Assembly: GCA_019351995.1 (NCBI GenBank)
Contig: JABBOD010000028.1
Coordinates: 1-38,203 of the forward strand
Direction of reading: 5' to 3'
Length of the DNA: 38,203 nt
Origin: Acidobacteriota bacterium
GTDB taxonomy: Bacteria; Actinomycetota; Actinomycetes; Actinomycetales; Microbacteriaceae
Part shown: in pieces, positions 1-9,594 of the stretch
Numbering within the stretch: the stretch's first letter is position 1
Layout: each line of letters starts with the position of its first letter
Translations under genes and position numbers: made by a program
Notes under the pieces: generated by a model
Database searches by the model: none
What the model was told of the DNA's origin: nothing
The model's input: the letters and a program-made list of their open reading frames with translations, nothing else

Positions 1-862
1 GGGTGTGGATCTCGTCGATGAAGGTGATGATGTCGCCGCGGGTGCGGATCTCCTTGGTGACCTTCTTCAGGCGCTCCTCGAAGTCACCGCGGTAGCGGGA
101 TCCGGCGATGAGCGAGCCGAGGTCGAGCGTGTAGAGCTGCTTGTCCTTCAGCGTCTCGGGCACGTCGCCGCGCACGATCGCCTGAGCAAGGCCCTCGACG
201 ACGGCCGTCTTGCCGACGCCGGGCTCCCCGATGAGGACGGGGTTGTTCTTCGAGCGGCGGGAGAGGATCTGCATGACCCGCTCCATCTCCTTCTCGCGTC
301 CGATGACCGGGTCGAGCTTGCCGTCGCGCGCGGCCTGAGTCAGGTTGCGGCCGAACTGGTCGAGAATCTGGCTGCCCTTGTCGGGTGCCGCGTCGTTGCC
401 GCCGACAGCGACCTGCTCCTTGCCCTGGTATCCACTCAGCAGCTGGATGACCTGCTGCCGCACGCGGTTGAGGTCGGCGCCGAGCTTCACGAGCACCTGG
501 GCGGCAACGCCCTCGCCCTCGCGGATCAGGCCGAGCAGGATGTGCTCCGTCCCGATGTAGCTGTGGCCGAGCTGCAGCGCCTCGCGCAGGCTCAGCTCGA
601 GCACCTTCTTGGCGCGCGGGGTGAAGGGGATGTGACCGGTCGGCTGCTGCTGACCCTGGCCGATGATGTCCTGGACCTGCTCGCGCACGGCATCCAGGGA
701 GATTCCGAGGGACTCGAGCGCCTTCGCAGCAACACCCTCACCCTCGTGGATGAGACCGAGCAGGATGTGCTCGGTGCCGATGTAGTTGTGGTTCAGCATC
801 TTCGCCTCTTCTTGGGCGAGGACGACGACCCGGCGGGCTCGATCCGTAAAGCGTTCGAACAT
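1..862 (-). CDS. clpC: ClpC, AAA+ unfoldase of the Clp protease (5' part, runs off the window)
   Basis: N-terminal 287 residues of the Hsp100/Clp ATPase that unfolds substrates and feeds them to ClpP. The protein begins [20 protein letters not shown] and carries both Clp-N repeats (each with an [10 protein letters not shown] segment, about residues 26-38 and 102-114). The first AAA domain follows with Walker A GEPGVGKT (about residue 215) and a Walker B ending FIDEIHT just at the window edge. The ATG at 862-860 has a GGAGG-like ribosome site about 9 bases upstream. The rest of the gene, including AAA-2, lies left of position 1. The upstream region holds a ClgR-type operator (943-956), which fits known ClgR control of clp genes in actinobacteria. 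Identity is certain; only completeness is unknown. Confidence 0.97.
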   Translation of the reverse strand, partial: MFERFTDRARRVVVLAQEEAKMLNHNYIGTEHILLGLIHEGEGVAAKALESLGISLDAVREQVQDIIGQGQQQPTGHIPFTPRAKKVLELSLREALQLGHSYIGTEHILLGLIREGEGVAAQVLVKLGADLNRVRQQVIQLLSGYQGKEQVAVGGNDAAPDKGSQILDQFGRNLTQAARDGKLDPVIGREKEMERVMQILSRRSKNNPVLIGEPGVGKTAVVEGLAQAIVRGDVPETLKDKQLYTLDLGSLIAGSRYRGDFEERLKKVTKEIRTRGDIITFIDEIHT

Positions 863-1208
863 GATGTCTGACTCCTCCGGAGCCGAGCAGGGGCGGCTCC
901 GATATACCGACAATAACGACGGGGGCGGGCGGATTGGCTCGTGTTCGCTCTGGGCGGGATGGATGCTGCGACCCGCCATCGCGGGCTGGTTCGGCGCTTG
1001 CGGGGGTTATCGATTGTCGTTATGGGCTCGCCTTCGAGTACGACGAGCGCCTGCAGCGCGACATCGAAGGTCTGGTCTAGGTGGTGCCGACCGACGAGGA
1101 GGATGCGGGTCGCATCCGCTGCCGGCCTGACGCGACCCCGGCGTCAAAGATTCAGGAATAATCGTCCGGGCAACCCCGGATCGGCTTCGGTGCAACGACG
1201 TGTCCTGA
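863..1208. other. Divergent intergenic region between clpC and ctaG-like gene
   Basis: 346 bases with no supportable gene. It holds the ClgR-type site at 943-956 and a small hairpin at 1101-1117 (GGATGCG, 3-base loop, CGCATCC). CGACAATAACGAC at 909-921 and ATTGTCGTTAT further in at 1012-1022 are similar in composition but are not a clean repeat. A short open stretch ending at 1080 looks protein-like but has no start codon. Confidence 0.6.
943..956. promoter_or_regulatory. ClgR operator-like site upstream of clpC
   Basis: GTTCGC-TCTGG-GCG matches the GTTCGC-N5-GCG motif described for ClgR in Streptomyces. Read on the clpC strand, CGCCCAGAGCGAAC also fits the corynebacterial ClgR consensus core (CGCYNANRGCGWWS). 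It lies about 80 bases upstream of the clpC start, where an activator would act. The consensus is recalled from memory; binding is inferred. Confidence 0.6.
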
Positions 1209-2177
1209 ATGTTTGACAGGAGGCACGGAGCGCGGCGGGCGTACGATCCGAAGCGACTATTCCGATCTTCCCAGGAGCCCCCAACGCCCCCGATTCCCGT
1301 CTTCCTCAGCACGTGGCAGTTCGCCCCCGTGCCGGCGATCGTCGTCGTGCTCGCGGCCGGGCTGTATCTGGCCGGCGTCGCGCGCGCGGCTCGACGCGGC
1401 ATCCAGTGGCCCGTCCGCTTCACCGTGCTCTTCTTCGTGCTGGGACTCGGCTCGTTCGCGGTCGTCGAGTTCGGCTTTCTCGCCGCATACAGCCACGACC
1501 TCCGCTGGGCGTTCTCGACCAGGATCGCGCTGCTGCTGTTCGTCGTCCCCGGCTGCATCAGCACGAGTCGGCCGATCGGGCTGTTGCGGGCCTCGCTGGG
1601 CGAAGTCGGCGCGGCCCGCGTTGATCGAGTCCTGAAGACCCGCCTGCTCAAGCTCTTCGGCAACGCGATCTTCGCCACCCTCTTCTCGGGATTGGTCTTC
1701 AGCGTGTTCCTGACGCCAGCCGCCTGGGTGCTGCGCGGGACGCCGGCTCTGAGCGCGGCGATGGGGATCGTCATCCCGATCCTCGGCCTGATGATGGTGC
1801 TCCCCCTCATCGAGGATGCCGCGGGCCGCACCAGCCTGTTCATCACGATCGAGTTCCTGCTGGCCTTCGTCGAACTGGTGATCGACGCGATCCCCGGCAT
1901 CGTGCTGCGGCTGAACGATGCGATCCTCGACCAGGGCCCCCGCATTGGTCCGGCCGTTGCGAGCGCGGCGAGTTGGTGGCCGAGCCAGTTGCACGACCAG
2001 CATCTCTCTGGCGATTTCCTCTGGTTCATCGCCGAAATCTCCGACGTGCCGATCCTGGTCGTGCTGTTTCTCCGTTGGACCCGTTCCGAGAAGCGCGAGG
2101 AGAAGAAGTACGACGACCTCACCGACGAGCAGCTCGACGAGTTGACACGCCAGCACTTGGCCAACCCCCGCGGCTAG
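1209..2177 (+). CDS. Cytochrome c oxidase assembly protein, CtaG (caa3-type) family
   Basis: Predicted polytopic membrane protein of 322 residues. I see about seven hydrophobic segments, roughly at residues 38-58, 70-90, 100-115, 155-175, 185-205, 215-235 and 272-292. The C-terminal signature DQHLSGDFLW, then a last membrane helix and a charged WTRSEKREEKKYDD tail, is typical of actinobacterial caa3_CtaG proteins linked to copper delivery or assembly of cytochrome oxidase. The only usable start in frame is the ATG at 1209, immediately after an in-frame TGA. Oddly, the best AGGAGG (1218-1223) lies just downstream of that ATG, so the start is less certain than the family. The pirin gene follows after 10 bases, so the two are probably co-transcribed. 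I do not give a symbol because this family is unrelated to Cox11-type CtaG. Confidence 0.8.
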   Translation: MFDRRHGARRAYDPKRLFRSSQEPPTPPIPVFLSTWQFAPVPAIVVVLAAGLYLAGVARAARRGIQWPVRFTVLFFVLGLGSFAVVEFGFLAAYSHDLRWAFSTRIALLLFVVPGCISTSRPIGLLRASLGEVGAARVDRVLKTRLLKLFGNAIFATLFSGLVFSVFLTPAAWVLRGTPALSAAMGIVIPILGLMMVLPLIEDAAGRTSLFITIEFLLAFVELVIDAIPGIVLRLNDAILDQGPRIGPAVASAASWWPSQLHDQHLSGDFLWFIAEISDVPILVVLFLRWTRSEKREEKKYDDLTDEQLDELTRQHLANPRG

Positions 2178-2187
2178 GGTGTCGAGC

Positions 2188-3132
2188 ATGGCGAATGCCG
2201 AACGGGTCGAGCTGCTCGAACCGCGCGAAGTTCCCCTCGGCGGCCCCCGGGCGATGACGGTGCGCCGCACCCTGCCGCAGAAGAAGCGCAGCCTCGTCGG
2301 AGCCTGGTGCTTCGTCGACAGTTACGGTCCCGACCCGGTCAGCGGGCGCGGCGCGATGGACGTGCCGCCGCATCCGCACACCGGACTCCAGACCGTCAGT
2401 TGGCTCTACGCGGGCGAGATCGAGCACCGCGACAGCGTCGGCAGCGTGGCGCTCGTCCAGCCGGGCGCCGTCAATCTCATGACGGCGGGGGCCGGCATCC
2501 AGCATTCCGAGGTCTCGACGGAGGCCACCACCAGCCTGCACGGCGTGCAGCTCTGGATCGCGCTGCCTGATCATTCGCGCCACACGGCGCCGCTCTTCGA
2601 GCACTTCGCCCCGACACCGTTCGCGCACGGCGACGCCACTGTGCGGGTGTTCGTGGGCGAACTGCTCGGGCACGGCTCCCCGGTCAGCACATTCACGCGG
2701 CTGCTGGGCGCCCAACTCGACCTGCCTGCCGGCGGCTCGGTCACCATCCCCGTCGACACTGCCTTCGAACATGGCCTGATCGTGGATGCCGGCGCCCCCA
2801 CCCTGCAGGGAGTCCCCGTGCCCGCATCGAACCTCGGTTTCGTGCCGGCCGGCGCCGCCGAACTCACGGTGGACGCGGGCACCTCGCCGCTGCGCGCCCT
2901 GCTCATCGGAGGCGAACCCCTCGGCGAACAGATCGTGATGTGGTGGAACTTCGTCGGGCGCAGCCACGAGGAGGTGGTGGCGTTCCGCGAGCGGTGGATG
3001 CGCGAAGTGATCGCCAACGAGGATGCGGACGGGCCGTTCGGCCACATCGAGGGGGATCCGATTGACGGGCACCGGGGTCACGCGCTCCCCGCGCCGGAAC
3101 TGCCGCATGTGCGGCTGCGTCCGCGCGACTGA
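2188..3132 (+). CDS. Pirin family protein (bicupin)
   Basis: Pirin of 314 residues, the usual length for the family. The N-terminal cupin carries the metal-binding pattern: PPHPHTGLQTVSW around residue 60 supplies two His, and AGAGIQHSE about 45 residues on supplies the third His and the Glu that bind Fe in characterised pirins. A second, divergent cupin fills the C-terminal half, with the motif IGGEPLGEQIVMWWNFV near residue 250, also typical of pirins. Family members act as redox-sensing co-regulators or quercetin 2,3-dioxygenases; nothing here separates the two. The ATG at 2188 is preferred; a GTG at 2179 in frame would add three residues. The gene sits 10 bases after the CtaG-like gene and ends tail-to-tail with a minus-strand gene 7 bases away. 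Confidence 0.9.
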   Translation: MANAERVELLEPREVPLGGPRAMTVRRTLPQKKRSLVGAWCFVDSYGPDPVSGRGAMDVPPHPHTGLQTVSWLYAGEIEHRDSVGSVALVQPGAVNLMTAGAGIQHSEVSTEATTSLHGVQLWIALPDHSRHTAPLFEHFAPTPFAHGDATVRVFVGELLGHGSPVSTFTRLLGAQLDLPAGGSVTIPVDTAFEHGLIVDAGAPTLQGVPVPASNLGFVPAGAAELTVDAGTSPLRALLIGGEPLGEQIVMWWNFVGRSHEEVVAFRERWMREVIANEDADGPFGHIEGDPIDGHRGHALPAPELPHVRLRPRD

Positions 3133-3139
3133 CCCGGGC

Positions 3140-3364
3140 TCAGGCGAGAGGCGGAGCTGCCTTCGGGGACGCAGACGAGCCACCCGGCTCGACCGGTGAG
3201 TTCGCGACAAACCGCGCGCGCTCCTCGGCCTCGATCTTGGAGTACGCCTTGCGCTCGTTGCGGTCCGACCGCAGCAGCGACCTCATGATGAACCAGAAGA
3301 GCAGACCGATCACGATGGTGGGCGCGACGGACCAGACGATCCCACCCCACAGGTCTGTCGGCAT
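3140..3364 (-). CDS. Small single-pass membrane protein, unknown function
   Basis: Protein of 74 residues with one hydrophobic helix (about residues 8-28, GIVWSVAPTIVIGLLFWFIM), then a basic stretch RSLLRSDRNERKAYSKIEAEERARF and a low-complexity Pro/Ser/Ala tail. Topology is probably N-out with a cytoplasmic charged tail. It is the last of three small membrane-protein genes that follow lysS in the same direction, 20 bases after the 30-residue gene at 3385-3477. I recognise similar short proteins in this family of bacteria only as conserved hypotheticals. No enzymatic motif is present. The ATG at 3364 is the only reasonable start. Confidence 0.7.
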   Translation of the reverse strand: MPTDLWGGIVWSVAPTIVIGLLFWFIMRSLLRSDRNERKAYSKIEAEERARFVANSPVEPGGSSASPKAAPPLA

Positions 3365-3384
3365 GAGACTAGGCTACGCCGTCA

Positions 3385-3477
3385 TCAGTGGGTGTTGACT
3401 GCGAACGCGATCGCGATCACCAGCAACATCACGACCAGACCGCCGATCGCGACGAACCGCGAGGTACGCCGATCCAT
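3385..3477 (-). CDS. 30-residue membrane peptide gene
   Basis: Very short open frame encoding a basic N-terminus (MDRRTSRF) followed by one uninterrupted hydrophobic helix (VAIGGLVVMLLVIAIAFAV) and ending NTH. The positive-inside rule places the N-terminus in the cytoplasm. Its ATG (3477-3475) comes one base after the stop of the 36-residue gene (TGAGATG arrangement), so translation is probably coupled. Function unknown. Evidence is the helix design plus the coupling. Chance occurrence is possible for so short a frame, but a second small membrane frame directly upstream makes it likelier real. Confidence 0.55.
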   Translation of the reverse strand: MDRRTSRFVAIGGLVVMLLVIAIAFAVNTH

Positions 3478-3478
3478 C

Positions 3479-3585
3479 TCAGCCCTTCGCCAGGATGCCG
3501 ACGATCCCCGAGATCACGAGGTACAGACCGATCCCGCCCACGACGATCCAGACCAGGATGCGCGCTGGCGTGATCTTCGGCGAAC

Positions 3586-3589
<4 letters not shown>
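3479..3589 (-). CDS. 36-residue membrane peptide gene coupled to lysS
   Basis: Short frame of 36 residues: polar N-terminus (MSSPKITPAR) followed by one long hydrophobic helix (ILVWIVVGGIGLYLVISGIV) and a GILAKG end. The ATG at 3589-3587 overlaps the lysS stop in an ATGA, the classic arrangement for translational coupling. The gene is followed one base later by the 30-residue membrane peptide. Function unknown. It may be a small stress or membrane-associated peptide, but that is a guess. The exact overlap, helix length and tandem position argue that it is a real gene. Confidence 0.65.
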
Positions 3590-5094
<1,505 letters not shown>

Positions 5095-5101
5095 GCGCTG
5101 C

Positions 5102-5956
5102 TCAGTTCAGGTAGATGGCGTCGTTGTCGATGAGCCGAGCCGAGCCCACCTGCGCCGCGATCAACACGCGCGCTTGGCCCCGGTAGCCGTCATCGACGGG
5201 CAGGAAGGTCTTCGGATTCACGACTTTCAAGTAGTCCAGCTTAACAAGGCGCTCATCCATGAACACGGACTGCGCCGCCGCCAACACGGCGTCGATCCCG
5301 CGATCGGCGGCGGATGCCGACGCCTCGAGCGCCCGGCTGAGTGCCACGGCCGCGCGACGCTCGGCACCGTTCAGGTAGCGGTTGCGGCTGCTGAGGGCGA
5401 GGCCGTCATCGGCCCGCACGGTGTCGACGATTTCGACCTTCGTCGGGACGTTCAGGTCATCAACGAGTTGGCGCACCAGGAAGACCTGCTGCGCATCCTT
5501 CTGCCCGAACACGACGGCATCGGGGCGAGCGATGTTGAGCAACTTCGAGACCACCGTGAGCACGCCATCGAAGTGACCGGGTCGCGTGCGGCCTTCGAAG
5601 AGCCCCGCGATCTCGCCCCCGGTCACTTTCACCTGCGCGGCACCGTGCGGGTACATCTCGGCTGCGCTCGGAGCGAAGACGAACGCCACGCCGAACGGTT
5701 CGAGCGCCGTCACGTCGGCCTCGAGATCGCGCGGGTACGTGTCGAGATCCTCGTCGGGACCGAACTGCAGCGGATTCACGAAGATCGACACCACGACGGT
5801 GTCGGCGATCTCGCTCGCGCGTTCCACGAGCGCGAGATGGCCGTCGTGCAGGGCACCCATCGTCGGGACGAGCGCGACACTCCCACCGGCTGCGGTCCGT
5901 GCCGCCAGCTCGGCGCGCAGGGCGGCAATCGTCTCGACTACGACGGGCCTGCTCAC
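5102..5956 (-). CDS. panC: Pantothenate synthetase (pantoate-beta-alanine ligase)
   Basis: Condenses pantoate and beta-alanine with ATP to make pantothenate, the coenzyme A precursor. Length of 284 residues is standard. The nucleotidyl-transferase HIGH-type motif is PTMGALHDGH (residues 31-40), followed by FVNPLQFGP, the pantoate-binding FEGRTRPGHFDGVLTVV and the KMSKS-equivalent DGLALSSRN near residue 183. The start is a GTG at 5956 with a strong AAGGAGG four bases upstream. panB and panD are not in this window. The gene lies between a DUF2520 Rossmann protein (170 bases upstream) and lysS (7 bases downstream). Confidence 0.96.
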   Translation of the reverse strand: MSRPVVVETIAALRAELAARTAAGGSVALVPTMGALHDGHLALVERASEIADTVVVSIFVNPLQFGPDEDLDTYPRDLEADVTALEPFGVAFVFAPSAAEMYPHGAAQVKVTGGEIAGLFEGRTRPGHFDGVLTVVSKLLNIARPDAVVFGQKDAQQVFLVRQLVDDLNVPTKVEIVDTVRADDGLALSSRNRYLNGAERRAAVALSRALEASASAADRGIDAVLAAAQSVFMDERLVKLDYLKVVNPKTFLPVDDGYRGQARVLIAAQVGSARLIDNDAIYLN

Positions 5957-6038
5957 GGTGCCTCCTTGCGGGCGCGACTTCGCCGCGCCTCGAACGATGC
6001 TACCGAGCGCGGACGCCTCCCCTCGCCATCGCGCCCTC

Positions 6039-6101
6039 CGCCGAAGGGTCGCGTGACGGGGTTATTGCGGCTCCGGAACCCCCAGCACCGACCCTTCGGC
6101 G
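6039..6101. repeat. Nested inverted repeat, REP-like hairpin
   Basis: A perfect 13-base inverted repeat (CGCCGAAGGGTCG at 6039-6051, CGACCCTTCGGCG at 6089-6101) encloses a second one (GGGGTT at 6058-6063, AACCCC at 6077-6082). It lies in the 170-base gap between the DUF2520 gene and panC. There is no U-tract, so it is not a standard terminator. It could be an mRNA-stabilising or attenuating structure, or a dispersed repeat: AGCACCGACCCTTC from its right arm recurs at 20816-20829. Confidence 0.6.
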
Positions 6102-6126
6102 AGCGAGCGAGCGAGGGCGGGCAGGG

Positions 6127-6861
6127 CTACGCGAGCGGGAGGAGGGGCGGCGGGACGTCGGAGTCGGCGCCGGCCAGCGCGTTCTCCACGCTCGAGCGCA
6201 CCAGAGGGCCGAGCAGTCGACCGGGGCTCTCGACGCCGATGTCGCGCAGCATCCCGGCGGCCTGACCGACGATCGCGGCCGAGAAGCCACGCGCCGTGGC
6301 GATCGCCTCCGCGTATGCCGCCCGATCCGCCTCGGCAACCACGATCGGTTCGGATCCCATTTCGACCACCAATGCCTGGGCGATCGGCAGCACCGGCGTC
6401 GGCGCGGTCACGACGCACCAGCTCTCGCGCAGGCGCACCAGGTCGACGCTCGTACCCGTGAAGTCCATGGCCGGATGAATCGCAAGCGGAATCGCGCCCG
6501 CCGCCAGCGCCGGCGCCAGCACCCCGATTCCGAGCCCGGGTGCGGTGTGGGCGACGAGTTGCCCGGCCTGCCATGCACCGGTCGCGGCCAACCCGGACAC
6601 GAGCGACGCGAGCTCCGACTCCGGTACCGCCAGGATGACGAGCTCGCTGCGTTCGATGACGTCGGGGATGGGCAGCACCGGGACGCCGGGGAGGAGGGCA
6701 TCTGCACGGTCTCGGCCGGACTCCGAGAGCGTCGCGATGCCCACGATGGCGTGACCCGCTCCGCCGAGCGCGGCACCCAGCACCGGGCCGACGCGGCCGG
6801 CGCCGATGATCCCGATCCCGAGGCGCCCGTCGCGGCGGCGGCTCCCGGCGACGTCGCTCAC
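6127..6861 (-). CDS. Rossmann-fold / DUF2520 protein, possible alternative ketopantoate reductase
   Basis: Protein of 244 residues with an N-terminal NAD(P)-binding Rossmann fold (LGIGIIGAGRVGPVL, GxGxxG at about residues 20-25) and LVILAVPES at the end of the fourth strand. The DUF2520-type helical C-terminus carries AIHPAMDFTG near residue 130. The overall plan is that of 6-phosphogluconate-type or ketopantoate reductases. Position directly before panC suggests a reductase in pantothenate synthesis; I recall an alternative ketopantoate reductase (PanG) described for this kind of protein but cannot confirm the family match. The start is a GTG at 6861 overlapping the upstream PH-protein stop in GTGA. 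The nested hairpin at 6039-6101 follows. Confidence 0.85.
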   Translation of the reverse strand: MSDVAGSRRRDGRLGIGIIGAGRVGPVLGAALGGAGHAIVGIATLSESGRDRADALLPGVPVLPIPDVIERSELVILAVPESELASLVSGLAATGAWQAGQLVAHTAPGLGIGVLAPALAAGAIPLAIHPAMDFTGTSVDLVRLRESWCVVTAPTPVLPIAQALVVEMGSEPIVVAEADRAAYAEAIATARGFSAAIVGQAAGMLRDIGVESPGRLLGPLVRSSVENALAGADSDVPPPLLPLA

Positions 6862-8555
6862 GCGGAACCGCCCGGCAGCGCTGGTGCCGCCGTCGTCGCC
6901 GCCGAAGGCTCGGCGGACGCGGGCTCGGCCGACGCGGGCCCGGCTGCCGCGGGTTCGGCCGCCGGGACGGTGCTCGAGGCTCTGCCGGGTGCCGGCTGCG
7001 TCGCCCACCGGTGGGTCCGGTCGGCCGCCGCAGCGGCGACCCCGCTCGCCTCGACGGCACGGAAGAATAGGGCGCCATCGGCGGCGTCGAGCGCCCCGAG
7101 CGTTGCACGGATCGGCCCCGAGACCGTGTGCACCTGCACGTCGGTGAGCTGCAGCATCCGCAGCAACGGTCCCTGGTGGACCGACACGCTCTGCATGCGC
7201 GCCGTCGGCACGAGCACCAGGTCGCGCCAGATCGCCCCGCGCCGCAGCAGGACCGCCTCCGGCTCGAGCGCATAGCCGTTGCGGCGCCAGGAGAACCAGC
7301 GCAGCACGATGGCCCGCCGCGGCGAGGTCGTGAAGCCATCGCCGGGGGTCGCCCGGGCGAGTCCCGCAACCAGATGCGCCAGCACCGCCTCGTCGACGAT
7401 CTCGGGGAACACCAGCGCCAGCACCGCGAACACCTCCGCCCGCGAGCCGACGGGCAAGATCGTGGTGGTGCGCCGACCACCCTCCTGTCGATCGGAGTGC
7501 GAGGCCAGATTGATCCGGACCTCCCACCAGTCGAAAGGTCGCCAGAGCAACGGCTGCTGGATCTCGATCGCATGAATGCGACCGGGCGGCAGGGTTTCGT
7601 TGGTCATCGAGAGCAGTCCGTAGCCGACTCGCACGCCGTCGGGCGTCGCCGCGATCGAGTAGCGCAGGGAGCGCGAGAACCGTCGAATGATCTGCGATCC
7701 GACCCCGAAGAGGAGGGGCACGATGGCAAAGACCACGAGGAACGCGTGCGCCAGGCTGGCCAGCACGATCGCCGCGACCACCAGTAACACGAAGATGACC
7801 GTGCGGTCGTGCAGGATCGTGGAGCCGAGCAGCCGGCCAGGATGCATCGTCACCACGGCGCTCGGGGGCGCGAGGCCCGGATCCCGCTCGGGAGCGATGA
7901 ACTCGCGAGCGCGTTGACTGACGATCCCGGCGAGAGTGCCGTCGTGTTCCCGGGCGACGCCCGCCACGTCCTGGCCGCCCGCACGGGCTGCCCGGCTGCC
8001 AGACGCGAGCTGGAGGATTACCTGGCGCAGCGCATCCGCATTGCGCCCTGACAGGTACGCGAGCGGCACGTTGGCGTCGTGACCGGCCACGTTGATATCG
8101 AGCCGGGCCGCGCCGAACAGGCGGGCAAAAAGCGGTCGTCCGACATTGATGCCTTGGATGCGGTCGAGCCGCCCCCGACGATTCGTGCGGAACAGGATGC
8201 CGCTGCGCACCTCGACCAGCTCATCGGTGATGCGGAAACTGTGGACCCGCCAAGACAGCCAGAAGATCAGCACGATCACGCACAGCACCGCGAGCACGAC
8301 CAGAAGCGCGATGGGGATCAGCCCCTGCTGAATGATCATCGCGATCGGATCGCCGCTGGCCGCACCGGGGCCATCACCCCCGAAGAACAGTCCGAGGATG
8401 CGCTCCCGCAGGTTCGCGATGACGAAGCCGGCGATCGCGACGAACGCGAAGCCACCGCGCAGCAGCGGGGTCGCCGGGTGGAGGCGATGCCACTCGCCAT
8501 CGGCGAGGTTCTCCGCCGCCGCACCGTCGGGGCGAGCCATCGCCCGGGTGGTCAC
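6858..8555 (-). CDS. Multi-domain bacterial PH (bPH_2, YdbT-like) membrane protein
   Basis: Membrane protein of 565 residues. Two N-terminal helices (about 33-50 and 77-101) precede the first bPH_2 domain (about 105-195), marked by FRITDELVEVRSGILFRTNRRGRLDRIQG cut by a basic loop. Another hairpin of helices (about 250-290) precedes a second PH domain with LPPGRIHAIEIQQPLLWRPFDWWEV. A third follows near 430-505 with LVPTARMQSVSVHQGPLLR. The last 60 residues are an Ala/Pro/Glu-rich low-complexity tail. Function is unknown; YdbS/YdbT pairs affect export or resistance in some bacteria. Start GTG at 8555 and stop both overlap neighbours (GTGA), so it belongs to the fol-pan operon. Confidence 0.88.
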   Translation of the reverse strand: MTTRAMARPDGAAAENLADGEWHRLHPATPLLRGGFAFVAIAGFVIANLRERILGLFFGGDGPGAASGDPIAMIIQQGLIPIALLVVLAVLCVIVLIFWLSWRVHSFRITDELVEVRSGILFRTNRRGRLDRIQGINVGRPLFARLFGAARLDINVAGHDANVPLAYLSGRNADALRQVILQLASGSRAARAGGQDVAGVAREHDGTLAGIVSQRAREFIAPERDPGLAPPSAVVTMHPGRLLGSTILHDRTVIFVLLVVAAIVLASLAHAFLVVFAIVPLLFGVGSQIIRRFSRSLRYSIAATPDGVRVGYGLLSMTNETLPPGRIHAIEIQQPLLWRPFDWWEVRINLASHSDRQEGGRRTTTILPVGSRAEVFAVLALVFPEIVDEAVLAHLVAGLARATPGDGFTTSPRRAIVLRWFSWRRNGYALEPEAVLLRRGAIWRDLVLVPTARMQSVSVHQGPLLRMLQLTDVQVHTVSGPIRATLGALDAADGALFFRAVEASGVAAAAADRTHRWATQPAPGRASSTVPAAEPAAAGPASAEPASAEPSAATTAAPALPGGSA

Positions 8556-9097
8556 AGTCCCGCCCGGCGGCTCTCGGCCAACTCGACGAGTCGATCACGG
8601 AGTTCTTCGGCATCCGCAAGCGGCAGGCCCGGCACCGCGACGTTGCTGGCGGATGCCGCCGTCACCAGTTTCAGCTCGGCGAGTCCCATCGCGCGATCGA
8701 GCGGCCCCCTGTTGATGTCGACGAGTTGCATCCGGCCGTACGGGACCGCCGCGAAGCGTTGGAACATGATCCCGCGGCGCACCACGAAGTCGTCCTCGCG
8801 CAACTGGTACCCGATTGCCCGCACCCGGCGGGGAGTGAACGCGGCGACCACCACGCCGACCACGAAAACGACCCCGGGGATCGCCAGCAGCACGAACACC
8901 CCGCTCAACCAGAACGGGATCGAGGCGACGGCGGTGAGCACCACCGTGCTGATCAGGGTGCCGATCAGGTCGACGACGAGGTAGCGGGACGAGACGCGCC
9001 GCCACGGTCCTGGCACCAGCTCGGTCGGCACCAGCGCTGCGGGCGCGGGCGCTGCGGGCACGGGCGGGACGGACGGGGAATCGCTCACAGAATCCAC
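8552..9097 (-). CDS. Single bPH_2-domain (YdbS-like) membrane protein
   Basis: Protein of 181 residues. A Pro/Ala-rich N-terminus leads to two membrane helices (about 43-60 and 66-86), then one bPH_2 domain with YQLREDDFVVRRGIMFQRF and VPYGRMQLVDINRGPLDR. It is the short partner of the larger PH protein encoded next, as in ydbS-ydbT pairs. Two in-frame GTG starts are possible, 9097 (used here) and 9088; neither has a strong ribosome site. It begins 11 bases after the DUF3180 stop and ends in a GTGA overlap. Molecular role unknown. Confidence 0.87.
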   Translation of the reverse strand: MDSVSDSPSVPPVPAAPAPAALVPTELVPGPWRRVSSRYLVVDLIGTLISTVVLTAVASIPFWLSGVFVLLAIPGVVFVVGVVVAAFTPRRVRAIGYQLREDDFVVRRGIMFQRFAAVPYGRMQLVDINRGPLDRAMGLAELKLVTAASASNVAVPGLPLADAEELRDRLVELAESRRAGL

Positions 9098-9108
9098 GCT
9101 ACCGATCG

Positions 9109-9594
9109 CTAGAGATGCACACGCTCGGGACCACCGTCGGGATGATCGTCGTCATCGTCCCGCGGGGGAACACGACAGAGGAACTCCGCCACCAGCCCAG
9201 CGGCAAGCAGCAGGATCGCGGCACCCAGCGTCGCCAGGTCACGAGCAACCAGATCGCCGGTGGTCGTCGACGAACGGATCAGCAGATCGAGCGAGAGCCC
9301 GAGCCCCAGCCCGAGGATCAGCGATCCGGCCAGGCTCGATGCCTTCGCGAGGGCGAGCACCCGGGTGGCGTAGAACGAGTCGATCGGCTGACGGAGCGCG
9401 CCGTGGGTCGCCCGGTAGACCGGAACCGCGATCGCGACGATCACCAACGCGATCAGTGCGATCGTGACGGCGAAGGTGTACTCGACGCGCAGCTTCGGCA
9501 GGCTCGCGGCGGCGAGCCCGGTCTGCAGCAGGAAGCCGACGACCGTGCCGAGCACCACCAGCGCGACTAATGGCCCGGGGCGGGTTCGGCTCAT
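9109..9594 (-). CDS. DUF3180 membrane protein
   Basis: Protein of 161 residues with four hydrophobic helices at about 9-27, 40-60, 88-108 and 122-140. The loop between helices 2 and 3 carries RQPIDSFYATRVLALAKASSLAGSL, the most characteristic part of DUF3180. It ends in an acidic Asp-rich tail. The family is actinobacterial, occurs next to folK, and has no known function. The ATG at 9594 overlaps the folK stop as ATGA, so expression is coupled to folate genes. Confidence 0.88.
   Translation of the reverse strand: MSRTRPGPLVALVVLGTVVGFLLQTGLAAASLPKLRVEYTFAVTIALIALVIVAIAVPVYRATHGALRQPIDSFYATRVLALAKASSLAGSLILGLGLGLSLDLLIRSSTTTGDLVARDLATLGAAILLLAAGLVAEFLCRVPPRDDDDDHPDGGPERVHL

Noticed and set aside
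1009..1080. Protein-like reading AFEYDERLQRDIEGLV before a stop
   Set aside because: No start codon with a ribosome site in frame, and the upstream part is not coherent. Probably chance.
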